Shown here one piece after another: positions 15,980 through 25,666 of a stretch of 64,000 bases of DNA. Numbering within the stretch: the stretch's first letter is position 1; each line of letters starts with the position of its first letter. The DNA comes from an uncultured Pelagimonas sp. (GTDB taxonomy: Bacteria > Pseudomonadota > Alphaproteobacteria > Rhodobacterales > Rhodobacteraceae): contig CANMIH010000003.1 of the NCBI GenBank assembly GCA_947497905.1, forward strand, positions 210,824 through 274,823, written 5' to 3'. Made by a program: the position numbers and the translations under genes. The notes under the pieces were generated by a model. It searched no databases. It worked only from the letters and a program-made list of their open reading frames with translations, and was not told the DNA's origin.

Positions 15980-17247
15980 TCGCCTTTGATCCGTTCGATT
16001 GTTGCCCCAACATTGCGCAGTTTGCGCACAACATGTTCATAGCCACGGTCCAAGTGATAAACCCGGCTCACCCGTGTTTCACCTTCTGCGGCCAATCCCG
16101 CCAGGATCAACGAGACCGACGCCCGCAGGTCCGTCGCCATGACAGGCGCCCCACGCAGCTTTTCCACACCCGTTACGGTGGCGGTTCCACCCGACACATC
16201 AATCTGCGCGCCCATGCGCATCAGCTCGGGCGCATGCATAAAGCGGTTCTCAAAGATTTTCTCTTCAAGCACCGAGGTGCCCTCAGCGGTGCATAGCAGC
16301 GCCATCATCTGCGCTTGCAGGTCGGTCGGGAACCCTGGGAACGGCTCGGTTGTGACATCCACAGCAGAAATCCGACCGTTTTTGCGCGCAACCTTCAGGC
16401 CTTTTTCGGTTTCCTCAACCGAGATCCCCGCCGCATCCAGCTTTTCACAGAAAGCGGCCAGCAAATCGATTTTCCCGCCAAGACAGGTCACTTCACCACC
16501 ACAAAACGCCGGTGCCAGCATATAGGTCCCTAGCTCGATACGGTCGGTGACAACGCGATGGGTCGCTCCGCCAAGACGATCAACACCTTGAATGGTGATG
16601 GTCGACGTGCCCTCGCCCTCGATCTGCGCACCCATCTTCTGCAGGCACTGCGCCAGATCAACGATCTCTGGCTCGCGCGCCGCGTTTTTGATCACGGTTG
16701 TACCTTTGGCCAGAACCGCCGCGAGCAGGGCATTCTCAGTTGCGCCCACCGACACAAACGGAAACTCGATCACACCGCCGCGCAATCCACCCGCAGGCGC
16801 CTTGGCATGCACATACCCGTCACGCAGATCCATCTCCGCGCCCAGCGCTTCCATGGCCTTCAAATGCAGATCGACAGGACGGGCCCCAATTGCGCAGCCA
16901 CCGGGCAGCGACACTTCTGCATAGCCAAAGCGCGCCAGAAGCGGCCCCAGAACAAGGATCGAGGCGCGCATTTTGCGTACAATGTCATATTCGGCCCGCT
17001 GATGTGGGATGTTATGCGACGACATCGCAAGAACCTGCCCCTCCTGCATGCCCGTCACTTCTGCCCCCAGCGATTGCAGAAGCGTGGTCATCGTGCGGAT
17101 ATCGGACAGACGCGGCGCATTGGTCAGCGTCAGCGGCTCTTCGCTCAAAAGCGTGGCCGGCATCAGCGTCAGGCAGGCATTCTTTGCACCAGCAATCGGA
17201 ATTTCACCGTTCAGCGGGCCGTTGCCCGTCACCAAAATCGAATCCAT
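15976..17247 (-). CDS. murA: UDP-N-acetylglucosamine 1-carboxyvinyltransferase
   Basis: First committed enzyme of peptidoglycan synthesis, transferring enolpyruvate from PEP to UDP-GlcNAc, cytoplasmic, 423 residues. The EPSP-synthase-like inside-out barrel is recognisable from [24 protein letters not shown] at the start, [24 protein letters not shown] around residue 115, and [18 protein letters not shown] around 303. The active-site Cys loop normally precedes IGARP; here it reads [10 protein letters not shown], with Cys, so fosfomycin sensitivity is expected. It follows a 53-residue basic protein by 5 bp. Confidence 0.97.
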   Translation of the reverse strand: MDSILVTGNGPLNGEIPIAGAKNACLTLMPATLLSEEPLTLTNAPRLSDIRTMTTLLQSLGAEVTGMQEGQVLAMSSHNIPHQRAEYDIVRKMRASILVLGPLLARFGYAEVSLPGGCAIGARPVDLHLKAMEALGAEMDLRDGYVHAKAPAGGLRGGVIEFPFVSVGATENALLAAVLAKGTTVIKNAAREPEIVDLAQCLQKMGAQIEGEGTSTITIQGVDRLGGATHRVVTDRIELGTYMLAPAFCGGEVTCLGGKIDLLAAFCEKLDAAGISVEETEKGLKVARKNGRISAVDVTTEPFPGFPTDLQAQMMALLCTAEGTSVLEEKIFENRFMHAPELMRMGAQIDVSGGTATVTGVEKLRGAPVMATDLRASVSLILAGLAAEGETRVSRVYHLDRGYEHVVRKLRNVGATIERIKGE

Positions 17248-17252
17248 GCCTG

Positions 17253-17414
17253 TCAGTCCTTGCTCTCGTTATCCTGCCCGGAAATGTCTTTTTCCAACGC
17301 CCGCGCGCGGGTTTGCGCCTTGCGGCGGGCCAAATTGGCCTTCAACGCGGATTTCAACCGGTCTTCACGGCCGGCATCTTTGCGGGGCTTTTTTGTGGGC
17401 GATCCTTTTTCCAT
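17253..17414 (-). CDS. Small basic protein upstream of murA
   Basis: Fifty-three residues, starting [16 protein letters not shown] and ending [12 protein letters not shown]. It is rich in Lys and Arg, predicted helical in the middle ([17 protein letters not shown]), with no membrane segment or cysteine. The stop lies 5 bp before the murA ATG, so the two are probably co-transcribed. I recall similar tiny basic proteins upstream of murA in other Rhodobacteraceae, but no function is known to me. The helix could contact nucleic acid, but this is a guess from charge alone. Confidence 0.7.
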   Translation of the reverse strand: MEKGSPTKKPRKDAGREDRLKSALKANLARRKAQTRARALEKDISGQDNESKD

Positions 17415-17524
17415 ACCCCATGCTTTATCGCAGCCACTTTCATCGGTCCAGTGGGCGCACCGCGTTCACAAAGGGGGAGTTTCAAAAGAAAGCTCACCGG
17501 ACAGAAAAAAATCAAAAAAAGCAC

Positions 17525-17553
17525 TTGCGCGCACCTGATGCTGGGTCTAGAAG
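17525..17553 (+). promoter_or_regulatory. Promoter of tRNA-Thr
   Basis: TTGCGC at 17525-17530 and TAGAAG at 17548-17553 are separated by 17 bp and end 12 bp before the tRNA. This matches a sigma-70-type stable-RNA promoter in spacing, with moderate -35 and -10 matches. Confidence 0.5.
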
Positions 17554-17565
17554 CCCGCTCACGCT

Positions 17566-17640
<75 letters not shown>

Positions 17641-17888
17641 TGACTTCCCTGTCAGATGTTTTGCATTCCTAGGTCCGGTCGCCGCCAGTAGCGCACGCGC
17701 CTTACGTCGGTCCGACTGCACTAATACTCTCACGCACGAATACAAAGCTTACGAGCGCCGAGACCTGGTCTCGCCCCACGCCATTTCCATTTTGGAAAAG
17801 CATCATAGCCTTTTCTCAGATCCTGCACCCAAGCCAAAACGCGGCTCAGATCGTGTAAATCCTCAACGTAAAGATCACTGAGTGAGGT
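17641..17888. other. Intergenic region between tRNA-Thr and the large repeat-protein gene
   Basis: No supported gene. The base composition looks less GC-rich than the flanks. On the minus strand, codons 17730-17888 run open and in frame straight after the stop of the large gene (see findings), which may be a decayed gene end. Confidence 0.5.
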
Positions 17889-20800
17889 TCAAAACCACTC
17901 GATGGTATAATCGGCATCAACCCCGTGGACAGAAAGATATCTAAAATCGCTCAGCACACCTGAAAACCCCTGACCTTCGTCCACCGAAACAGACTGCGTC
18001 AAGACGCCCGTTTCGTCAAAAAAGCCCAGATTTACATGATCCTGCGCATCGTCTGCGATGCGAATGGTTATGTGCTGCGCCCGATCAAACGCCCTAAAAT
18101 CAAAGAAATCAACATCATCCACACTCACGTGCTCTGCTCTCGCGGTGCCGACGATCGCAGCATCAAGATTTCGCATTTGCAGGGCACCTTCGATGCTATC
18201 GCCCGTTCGATCAAAGTCTTTGACTTCCAGCAGAAGGGAATTTCCAGCATCGGCAATAAAAAGAGTGTTTTCCAGGATGGCGACATCCGCAGGCATGTTC
18301 AGAAGTTCACCAAAGGCATACCCACTTTCTGCACCCATCAGCGTGTGTACTTTGCCCCCCGCATCAACATATCTAACCCTGTGGTTAAATGAATCCGCAA
18401 AGTAGAGTGTTCCATCACCTTCATAGTAGGCCATACCAACCGGCGTATTCAGATAGGCGTCAGTTGCCTGGCCGAGATCTCCCGCAAATGCCCCCTGCCC
18501 TTGGTAGCTCCCCTGAATCTGAACCCCGGCATACGACACGATCCCCGCCTCTGTCGAATACTCAACGATGCGGTTGTTCCAGGAATCTGAGATAAAGATA
18601 CGGCCGGCCTCGGTCTCCAAAACGCGCAATGGCGTATTCAATTTGGCGTTATGGCCTAAGCTTGCTCCCTGAGTGCCATCCCCGGCCAAGATAGAAACGA
18701 TGCCATCCGCATCAATCATCTTGATGGTATGGTTAAAACTGTCAGCGACCAGCAGCCCGCCATCCTTAGTGGCTTGGACGTCGTAGATGGACTGGAATCG
18801 CGCCTCTGTCCGCATCCCCCCTACGCCGCTGTCTCCGCCTTCAATGCTTCCGGCAAACACCTCAGAACTTCCATTCTGGCCGAACTTCAGGATGCGATTG
18901 TTTCCTTCCACCACAAAGATATCACCAGCTGCATTTATCGACATCGCATTCGGGTAGTAGAGCGAAGACGACGGGCCGCCGCCGGAATAGTAGGAGTTCA
19001 CCCCATTTCCAGCAATCACCTCGATCCCGCTATCGGTAAACTCCAAAATGCGGGGTGATTGATTGTCCAGGGCAAAAAGCCTGCCATCGAACACTTCGAG
19101 GTCAACAATCGTATCTGATGAGCCAATCTGGGCGCCATAGTTTCCGATCAAAGTATTATCTGTCAGATCAAAGGCATACACGCGGCCAGCGTCAGAATCG
19201 GTGATCACGAGAGTGGAATCGACAACACTCATGAAGGAAACATTGGCAAACGACGTATTTAGGGCGACAGTTTCCTGGCCCCCTGTATCCGGGTTGATTT
19301 TGAGAACTGTGACATGGTCCCCGACCAGATGATGCCCCGACAAAGGATCGACGACAAGCCCACCGCCAAAGGCCGCGCCCAGTTCGAGGCTGAACACCTG
19401 CTGGCCGGTGCTGGTAAACTTTTGATAATACTTCTTTTGAGCAATCCCATCCTGGATCAGCAGATAGACGAAGTTTTCGTCGATAATTGCGTCGACCACT
19501 GTAACTTCATTGGCAAATGACGATTTATCATAATGCCAGCGGTACCAGCTTCCATCGTCACTTTGGCGAAGAACCTGTGCCCCATCCGTCAGGGTATACC
19601 CGCTGTTAAAATAGTGATCCGTAGTAACAAAGAGATTGCCGCGGTAATCCCGCCCGATATCTTGTACCTCACCAACGCTTATCAGTGCACCGTCTCTGAG
19701 AACCACCTCCCGAGAAGACTGCACCCCCCATAATGTTCTGACGTAACCTGTTTCAAAATTGAGCTCACGTATAAGATTGTTGGCCGAATCTGAAAACAGA
19801 ACTGTGCTCTGCGAATTGGCAAACAACCGCACCGGGGCGTTCAAGGTCACGTCAGATCCGACGCCTTCCTCCCCGGAATACCCCAAAGCCAAACCTCCGG
19901 CGACCCGCGTGGCGCTTCCATCTTGATACACGCGCCAGATGTTTCCACCGAGCGTATTGGTCACAAGGAAAGACCCGTCCGGTAAAAACAAGGCGTCTGA
20001 CGGGTAATTCAGATGCAAATCATCGATCGAAGCAATACGGTCGGGCTGACTCCCCAGAATGTAATCTACTCTGCGATCGTCTGAATGAACTGAAATGTCC
20101 TGCCACCCTGATTGGACGCTTTGAAAGTAATTCAGCGTACTTTGGGTCAACTCAAGCGTTTCGGGCACCGCGAACGCACGCCACGAATACTCGCCTTCAC
20201 CCACATCTATGCTCAGCGTCCCCTTCGTACTCAGGTAGCTTCCAACATTTTTAGTCACACTGTCCCGCAGCTGGACGATGTATTTCTCTGCTCCGTCATA
20301 GAAGAACGAAAAATCCAAGCTGGGATCGGCATCATCAATCGGACCAATTTCGATTGCGGCATTCGTGACAACATCAAGCCAGTCCCTCGGATCAACCACG
20401 TCGTTGCCCGCCAACGAAACAACTTGCCCCGCTTTTGAAATCAGTTCTAGGGATATCAGCGCACCATTTACGTGTGCAGATATGGTGTTCACCCCATCCT
20501 GCAGCGTGAAATTCATCAAACGACCATAGCTATAAAAGGCCTCATTGGCGGTGATCTGCGAGGTTTCCAAGCTGACGTAGAAGGGCGCGCTCACATCTAT
20601 TTTGTCGGAAAGAACAACATTCACCGAGCCATCTGGGCGCTCTTCGATGACAAACCATCCCCCCGCCTCATCGCCATAATTGGCAAGCAACACCGACACT
20701 GGATCACCCGTTTCGGACCTAAGGTGAACACGATACACACCCGCGTCGAGGCCTGACGTCTCAATCCCATCCCTATAGACCCCGGAGGTCACGATATCAC

Positions 20801-22772
20801 CTGCAAGTGTCGCAATCTCATAAAACCCATTGGGTATAACAGATGCCAAAGAGATCGTCTCACTGGGAGAAAACGGAACATCTTCCACAGCAACCACCGC
20901 GCCATTTGCAACCGTTGCTGTGAGCGTAATTTGCCCAGACGCCGCAAACCCCGTTATCGTATTCACACCTTCCGCAAGCGTGAACCGAAGCTGGTGCCCA
21001 TAGCTGTAGTAGCCCGTATTCCCTGCGCCCGTTTCGGTTTCCAGCGCCACATAAAACGGAGAGCTCACGTCGACACTGTCGGAGAGAAAGAAATCAACCG
21101 TGCCATCGGACCGCTGATCAACAAGAAACCAATCGCGGCCTCCGTCGCCTGACGGCGCAAGCAACATGGTGCGCGTTGACGATGAGCCACTGGAAAACTG
21201 AACCTGATAAAGTCCTTCATCCAAACCGGATGTTTCGATGGAGCCGAGGTAGTCGCCAGACTTCACCACCGCACCGTCAAGGGACATCACATTGAAGGTT
21301 TCGAAAGCAAAAGTTGCGGGCAACTGCACTGACTCATTGGCGCCAATCCCGAGGCCCTCAACAGCCACCAATGCACCATTTGCAACCCTCGCCGTGAGCG
21401 AAAATTTCCCAGACGCCGCAAACCCGGTAATCGTATTTACCCCCTCCGCAAGCGTAAAACGGAGCTGGCGTCCATAGCTGTAATAGCCCGTATTCCCTGC
21501 GCCCGTTTCGGTTTCCAGCGCCACATAAAACGGAGAGCTCACGTCGACGCTGTCGGAGAGAAAGAAATCAACCGTCCCATCAGACCGCTGATCAACAAGA
21601 AACCAGCCCTCTCCCCCCTCGCCAGACGGTGAAAGCAACATGGTCTGTGACGAGGCTGTGCCACTGGAAAATTGGACGTGATAAAGGCCGGGTTCCAGAC
21701 CGAATGTCTCGATGAATCCCGAGTAATCACCGGCCTTCACCACCGCACCGTCAAGGGACATCACATTGAAGGTTTCGAAAGCAAAAGTTGCGGGCAACTG
21801 CACTGACTCATTGGCGCCAATCCCGAGGCCCTCAACAGCAACCACCGCGCCATTTGCAACCGTTGCTGTGAGCGTGATTTGCCCTGACGCCGCAAACCCC
21901 GTTATCGTATTCGCACCTTCCGCAAGCGTGAACCGAAGCTGGTGCCCATAGCTGTAGTAGCCGGTATTCCCTGCGCCGGTTTCGGTTTCCAGCGCCACAT
22001 AAAACGGAGAGCTCACGTCGACGCTGTCGGAGAGAAAGAAATCAACCGTGCCATCGGACCGCTGATCAACCAGAAACCAGTCGCGGCTTCCGTCGCCTGA
22101 CGGCGCAAGCAACATGGTGCGAGAGGACGATGAGCCACTGGAAAACTGAACTTGATAAAGCCCTTCATCCAAACCGGATGTTTCGATGGAGCCGAGGTAG
22201 TCGCCAGACTTCGCCACCGCACCGTCAAGAGACATCACATTGAAGGTTTCGAAAGCAAAATTTGCGGGCAACTGCACAGTCTCGTCAGAGCCAAGCGCAA
22301 GATCCTCAACAGCCACCAATACGCCATTTGCAACCCTCGCCGTGAGCGAAAATTGCCCAGACGCCGCAAACCCGGTAATCGTATTTACCCCCTCCGCAAG
22401 CGTGAACCGAAGCTGGTGCCCATAGCTGTAGTAGCCCGTATTCCCTGCGCCGGTTTCGTTTTCCAACGCCACATAAAACGGGGAGCTCACGTCGACGCTG
22501 TCGGAGAGAAAGAAATCAACCGTCCCATCAGACCGCTGATCAACAAGAAACCAGTCCCGTCCTCCGTCGCCAGACGGGGCAAGCAACATGGTGTAGGAGG
22601 AGGTCAATCCATCGGAGAATTGGACCTGGTATAATCCGGCCCCCAACCCAGATGTCTCGATAGATCCTAGATGTTCTCTGGATTTCACCACCGCGCCATT
22701 CGGAGAGGTTATACTGTAGGTCTGGAATTTCGGGTGAACGGTCGGGAAGATACTTTCGGACGCCACAAACAC
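17889..22772 (-). CDS. Large tandem-repeat and NHL-propeller protein, uncharacterised
   Basis: About 1627 residues, not a named family. Residues about 15-645 hold four near-identical units of 158 residues (each with SIETSGLxxGLYQVQF, WFLVDQRSDGTVDFFLSDS, SSPFYVALE, GNTGYYSYG and LRFTLAEGxNTITGFAASG), then a fifth, divergent unit to about 795. All look like beta-sandwich domains. From about 880 to 1510 come NHL-type propeller blades, the last five clear (NAMSINAAGDIFVVEGNNRI, LLVADSFNHTIKMID, IFISDSWNNRIVEYS, LYFADSFNHRVRYVD, LFIADAGNSLLLEV). The final ~100 residues resemble a pre-peptidase C-terminal domain. There is no signal peptide, TM helix or RTX motif. The start is uncertain: GTG at 22772 has AGAGG eight bases upstream, and GTG at 22781 is the longest option. 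An extracellular or surface role is suggested by the domains only. Codon use and GC look lower than in the flanks. Confidence 0.75.
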   Translation of the reverse strand: MFVASESIFPTVHPKFQTYSITSPNGAVVKSREHLGSIETSGLGAGLYQVQFSDGLTSSYTMLLAPSGDGGRDWFLVDQRSDGTVDFFLSDSVDVSSPFYVALENETGAGNTGYYSYGHQLRFTLAEGVNTITGFAASGQFSLTARVANGVLVAVEDLALGSDETVQLPANFAFETFNVMSLDGAVAKSGDYLGSIETSGLDEGLYQVQFSSGSSSSRTMLLAPSGDGSRDWFLVDQRSDGTVDFFLSDSVDVSSPFYVALETETGAGNTGYYSYGHQLRFTLAEGANTITGFAASGQITLTATVANGAVVAVEGLGIGANESVQLPATFAFETFNVMSLDGAVVKAGDYSGFIETFGLEPGLYHVQFSSGTASSQTMLLSPSGEGGEGWFLVDQRSDGTVDFFLSDSVDVSSPFYVALETETGAGNTGYYSYGRQLRFTLAEGVNTITGFAASGKFSLTARVANGALVAVEGLGIGANESVQLPATFAFETFNVMSLDGAVVKSGDYLGSIETSGLDEGLYQVQFSSGSSSTRTMLLAPSGDGGRDWFLVDQRSDGTVDFFLSDSVDVSSPFYVALETETGAGNTGYYSYGHQLRFTLAEGVNTITGFAASGQITLTATVANGAVVAVEDVPFSPSETISLASVIPNGFYEIATLAGDIVTSGVYRDGIETSGLDAGVYRVHLRSETGDPVSVLLANYGDEAGGWFVIEERPDGSVNVVLSDKIDVSAPFYVSLETSQITANEAFYSYGRLMNFTLQDGVNTISAHVNGALISLELISKAGQVVSLAGNDVVDPRDWLDVVTNAAIEIGPIDDADPSLDFSFFYDGAEKYIVQLRDSVTKNVGSYLSTKGTLSIDVGEGEYSWRAFAVPETLELTQSTLNYFQSVQSGWQDISVHSDDRRVDYILGSQPDRIASIDDLHLNYPSDALFLPDGSFLVTNTLGGNIWRVYQDGSATRVAGGLALGYSGEEGVGSDVTLNAPVRLFANSQSTVLFSDSANNLIRELNFETGYVRTLWGVQSSREVVLRDGALISVGEVQDIGRDYRGNLFVTTDHYFNSGYTLTDGAQVLRQSDDGSWYRWHYDKSSFANEVTVVDAIIDENFVYLLIQDGIAQKKYYQKFTSTGQQVFSLELGAAFGGGLVVDPLSGHHLVGDHVTVLKINPDTGGQETVALNTSFANVSFMSVVDSTLVITDSDAGRVYAFDLTDNTLIGNYGAQIGSSDTIVDLEVFDGRLFALDNQSPRILEFTDSGIEVIAGNGVNSYYSGGGPSSSLYYPNAMSINAAGDIFVVEGNNRILKFGQNGSSEVFAGSIEGGDSGVGGMRTEARFQSIYDVQATKDGGLLVADSFNHTIKMIDADGIVSILAGDGTQGASLGHNAKLNTPLRVLETEAGRIFISDSWNNRIVEYSTEAGIVSYAGVQIQGSYQGQGAFAGDLGQATDAYLNTPVGMAYYEGDGTLYFADSFNHRVRYVDAGGKVHTLMGAESGYAFGELLNMPADVAILENTLFIADAGNSLLLEVKDFDRTGDSIEGALQMRNLDAAIVGTARAEHVSVDDVDFFDFRAFDRAQHITIRIADDAQDHVNLGFFDETGVLTQSVSVDEGQGFSGVLSDFRYLSVHGVDADYTIEWF
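20838..22733 (-). repeat. Four tandem 474-bp coding repeats
   Basis: Four consecutive units of exactly 474 bp (158 codons) inside the large gene, approximate limits 22733-22260, 22259-21786, 21785-21312 and 21311-20838. Long identical stretches are shared, for example the segment reading acgtcgacgctgtcggagag on the plus strand in units 1 to 3, with one base changed in unit 4. The fifth unit (20837 to about 20385) aligns only at protein level. High DNA identity points to recent duplication or gene conversion. Confidence 0.9.
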
Positions 22773-23059
22773 AGCGTGCACCTCTAAAATAACCTAAAAC
22801 AATGAAGCTCAATCAATTGCACTCTAAGATTGCTTAGATCTTTGGATTTTTCAACCATGCATATAGATTGGTTTCCTTCGACTCTTAGATACCTGCGCGC
22901 CCCTCATGCAGGTCGAACTCTGGATGTCACCCAACCGCGCGCTAATTCCCCATCTCCGGCCTCCGCAACGCGCTCTTCTGGCAAACGGCCGCATGTCTCG
23001 GACTTGCCAAACTTGCATTTCCCCCACATCCCGGCCTAAGCCTTCGCATCCCAAAGGAA

Positions 23060-24280
23060 ATGATCTCTGTGTTTGCCTACCGCGTCCTTCTCAGTCTCTT
23101 TGCAACCGTAACTTTGTTCAAAGCTGCACGCGCAGGACAGCTCGCTGCGCGAATGGGCCGAGAGACTGCACAGCCCGGCCCGCATATTTGGCTTCACGGC
23201 GCGTCAAATGGGGAACTGACATCTGTGCGCCCGGTGTTGGAACAGGTGATCGCGGACCGGCCGGATCTGAACTGGCTGATCACCACCAATACGACAACAG
23301 CCCAGACCATGGTCGACGGCTGGAACCTGCCTCAGATCAGCACGCGTCTGGCCCCTGTGGATCTAAGCTATGTTCAGTCGCGGATGATGCGGCGCTGGGA
23401 TGTGCGCGCTCATATCGCGCTCGAATCCGAGCTTTGGCCCAATCGGTTTCGCCTGTGCCCCGGCCCTGTAATTCTATTGGGTGCGCGCCTTAGCGAAAGC
23501 ACGGCCCGCGCCTGGTCGAAGCTTGGCGATCTGGCGCAACAGGCCCTCACCCCGGTGGTCTATGCATCCGCTCAAGACAGCGCCTCGCTGGCGCGATTTG
23601 ATGAGCTAGGCCTCTCCAAAGACGCCCAAGGGCCAGTTGTGGACCTCAAGTCGTTCTACAAACCACCTACTGCGACAGGTGACGGGACGGATTTCACCGA
23701 GTTCCCGCGCGGCACAACCTGGCTTGCAGCCTCGACCCATGACGGAGAAGAAGAAATTGTGCTGGCCGCGCATCTCAAGGCGTTAGAAACTCACCCCGAG
23801 TTGAAACTCATCTTGGCCCCGCGTCACCCAAACCGTGGCGATGCGATTGCCGACATGATCGAAACAGCAGGACTTCGCTTTGCACGGCGCAGCGCGGGAG
23901 AGCCGCCCGCCAATACGCAGGTCTATCTGGCCGACACACTGGGCGAGATGCATCTGTGGTACCCGCGCGCCGGGCGGGTCTATGTGGGGGGCGGTTTGAC
24001 CGACCGAGGTGGACACACGCCGTATGAACCCGCAGCCTTTGAGGCCGCGCTGATCTTTGGTGCAGACACAAAAAACTTCCGCGCCTCTTATGACCGCCTG
24101 CGCGCCGCAGATGCGGCCATTGAAGTCACCAATGTTGAAAGCCTAGCTCAGGCGCTTACAGATCTCGAACCTGTTGACGTGCAACGTGAAAAAGGGGCTT
24201 CGGCCAAAGAAGCACTCAAACAGGACGGCGATATCGGCGACCTGATCCAAAGCATCTTAAAACATCTCCCCAAGGTGTAA
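23060..24280 (+). CDS. waaA: 3-deoxy-D-manno-octulosonic acid (Kdo) transferase
   Basis: GT-B-fold glycosyltransferase of 406 residues that adds Kdo to lipid A precursor at the inner face of the cytoplasmic membrane. An N-terminal hydrophobic segment (about 4-20) is the usual membrane anchor. The family motif HGASxGE appears as HGASNGE at 46-52, with Glu52 as the catalytic base, and SELWPNRFR follows near 125. The C-terminal nucleotide-binding half shows LAPRHPNRGD and the VGGG motif (YVGGGLTDRGGHTPYEPAAF). AAAGGA is only 2 bases before this ATG, so a GTG at 23069 is a possible start. Lipopolysaccharide synthesis is therefore expected in this organism. Confidence 0.9.
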   Translation: MISVFAYRVLLSLFATVTLFKAARAGQLAARMGRETAQPGPHIWLHGASNGELTSVRPVLEQVIADRPDLNWLITTNTTTAQTMVDGWNLPQISTRLAPVDLSYVQSRMMRRWDVRAHIALESELWPNRFRLCPGPVILLGARLSESTARAWSKLGDLAQQALTPVVYASAQDSASLARFDELGLSKDAQGPVVDLKSFYKPPTATGDGTDFTEFPRGTTWLAASTHDGEEEIVLAAHLKALETHPELKLILAPRHPNRGDAIADMIETAGLRFARRSAGEPPANTQVYLADTLGEMHLWYPRAGRVYVGGGLTDRGGHTPYEPAAFEAALIFGADTKNFRASYDRLRAADAAIEVTNVESLAQALTDLEPVDVQREKGASAKEALKQDGDIGDLIQSILKHLPKV

Positions 24281-24344
24281 CGAGACTTGCGCGTTCGAGG
24301 GATATGATTATCTTGGTTCGAACCTCATTTGCGGCTGAGCATAG

Positions 24345-24830
24345 ATGATCCACTACACCCTGAAATGTGCCAATGGGCACGCCTTTGACAGCTGGTTCCA
24401 ATCCGCCAGCGCCTTTGACAAGTTGCAGGCCGCTGGACATGTGTCCTGTACCCTGTGCGGGTCATCTGAGGTTGAAAAGGCGTTGATGGCTCCCCGAGTT
24501 CAGATCTCATCGAAGTCGGAGACCGCCAAACAGGAAGCTCCGCTAGAAGAGGCCAAACCAACGGATGGACCAGCGTCACCGCCAGCGCCCTCACTTTCAG
24601 AACCGCGTTCTGACGCCGAAAAGGCCATTGCCGCTCTCAAAGAGCATGTCGAGAAAAACTCGGATTATGTTGGCAGTGATTTTGCGTCAGAAGCCCGTGC
24701 CATGCACACAGGTGACGCGCCTGAGCGCGCCATTTGGGGGGAAACCCGTGGTGATGAGGCCAAACAACTGATCGAGGAGGGCATCCCGGTGGCCCCCCTG
24801 CCCTTCATGCCCACACGCAAAAGCAACTAA
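24345..24830 (+). CDS. DUF1178 family protein
   Basis: Conserved proteobacterial protein of 161 residues. The N-terminal 50 residues are typical (MIHYTLKCANGHAFDSWFQS, then CTLCGSSEVEKALMAPRV) with Cys8 and the CxxC pair at 35-38 suggesting a small zinc site. The middle is Pro/Ala-rich and probably disordered; the C-terminus (HTGDAPERAIWGE, ELIEEGIPVAPLPF-like ending) is also family-typical. Function unknown. It lies 64 bp after waaA on the same strand. Confidence 0.9.
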   Translation: MIHYTLKCANGHAFDSWFQSASAFDKLQAAGHVSCTLCGSSEVEKALMAPRVQISSKSETAKQEAPLEEAKPTDGPASPPAPSLSEPRSDAEKAIAALKEHVEKNSDYVGSDFASEARAMHTGDAPERAIWGETRGDEAKQLIEEGIPVAPLPFMPTRKSN

Positions 24831-24891
24831 ACCATTTTAATAACGCCATTATGGCGCTAACGCTTGGGCAGGCTTCAATTGAGGAGTGCCC

Positions 24892-25542
24892 ATGTCCAAG
24901 ACTTTTTTGATCACCGGCGCCAATCGTGGCATCGGCGCTGCCCTATCTCAGTCCCTGACCGATCGCGGCGACACCGTTTTGCGCACCGCTCGCAGCGGTG
25001 AGGGGTTTTTGCCCTTGGATGTCACCGAAACAGCGTCGCATCAGGCTCTTGCCAACCAACTGGACGGGCAGGTCATCGATACATTGATTTGCAATTCAGG
25101 TGTTTATCTCGATAAGGGATTCGCCCTGGAGGCTGACTATGATGCCGAAGCCTGGGCGCAGACCTATGCGGTGAATGTCACCGGTGTGTTTCTGACGGTG
25201 CAAAACCTTCTTGCCAATCTGCGCCTGTCGTCGTCCCCCAAAGTCGCCATCATCGGTTCGCAGATGGGATCAAGCACACGGGCCTCTGGCACAAGTCTGA
25301 TCTACCGCACCTCCAAAGCCGCGGCGCTTAACCTTGGGTTCAATCTTGCCTCGGCTCTCAAGGACGAAGGTATTGCGGTCGGCATTTACCATCCCGGATG
25401 GGTGCGCACCGATATGGGCGGCGATGACGGGGACATCGACGTCGGCGAAGCGGTCACAGGACTGGTCAAAGAGTTCGATGCGCTCTCGCTTGCCTCAACG
25501 GGGTGTTTTCGCACCTGGGACGGGCGCGATCACCCGATCTAA
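24892..25542 (+). CDS. Short-chain dehydrogenase/reductase
   Basis: Classical SDR of 216 residues. The Rossmann motif TGANRGIG is at residues 8-15, the NSG variant of the NAG motif follows (LICNSGVYLD), and the catalytic YxxxK is in IYRTSKAAALN, with the upstream Ser provided by IIGSQMGSS. Substrate is unknown. The ATG at 24892 is preceded by GAGGAG six bases upstream, so the GTG six bases earlier is rejected. Confidence 0.9.
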   Translation: MSKTFLITGANRGIGAALSQSLTDRGDTVLRTARSGEGFLPLDVTETASHQALANQLDGQVIDTLICNSGVYLDKGFALEADYDAEAWAQTYAVNVTGVFLTVQNLLANLRLSSSPKVAIIGSQMGSSTRASGTSLIYRTSKAAALNLGFNLASALKDEGIAVGIYHPGWVRTDMGGDDGDIDVGEAVTGLVKEFDALSLASTGCFRTWDGRDHPI

Positions 25543-25666
25543 GCAAGCAAGCGCATAAAGCCGCGCACCAAACGCAACAATATTGTGTCACAGGGCAGGC
25601 TGAGTGCTTGCCCTCTTCGCATCAAAGGCCTAAACCGCATCGGACCTTTAACCCCGGGGGATTGTT

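Noticed and set aside
16558..17538. Long plus-strand frame opposite murA
   Set aside because: Antisense shadow of murA with no recognisable motif.
20838..22733. CRISPR or satellite array in the repeated region
   Set aside because: The repeat period is 474 bp and every repeat is in one open frame coding for protein; there are no short identical repeats with unique spacers.
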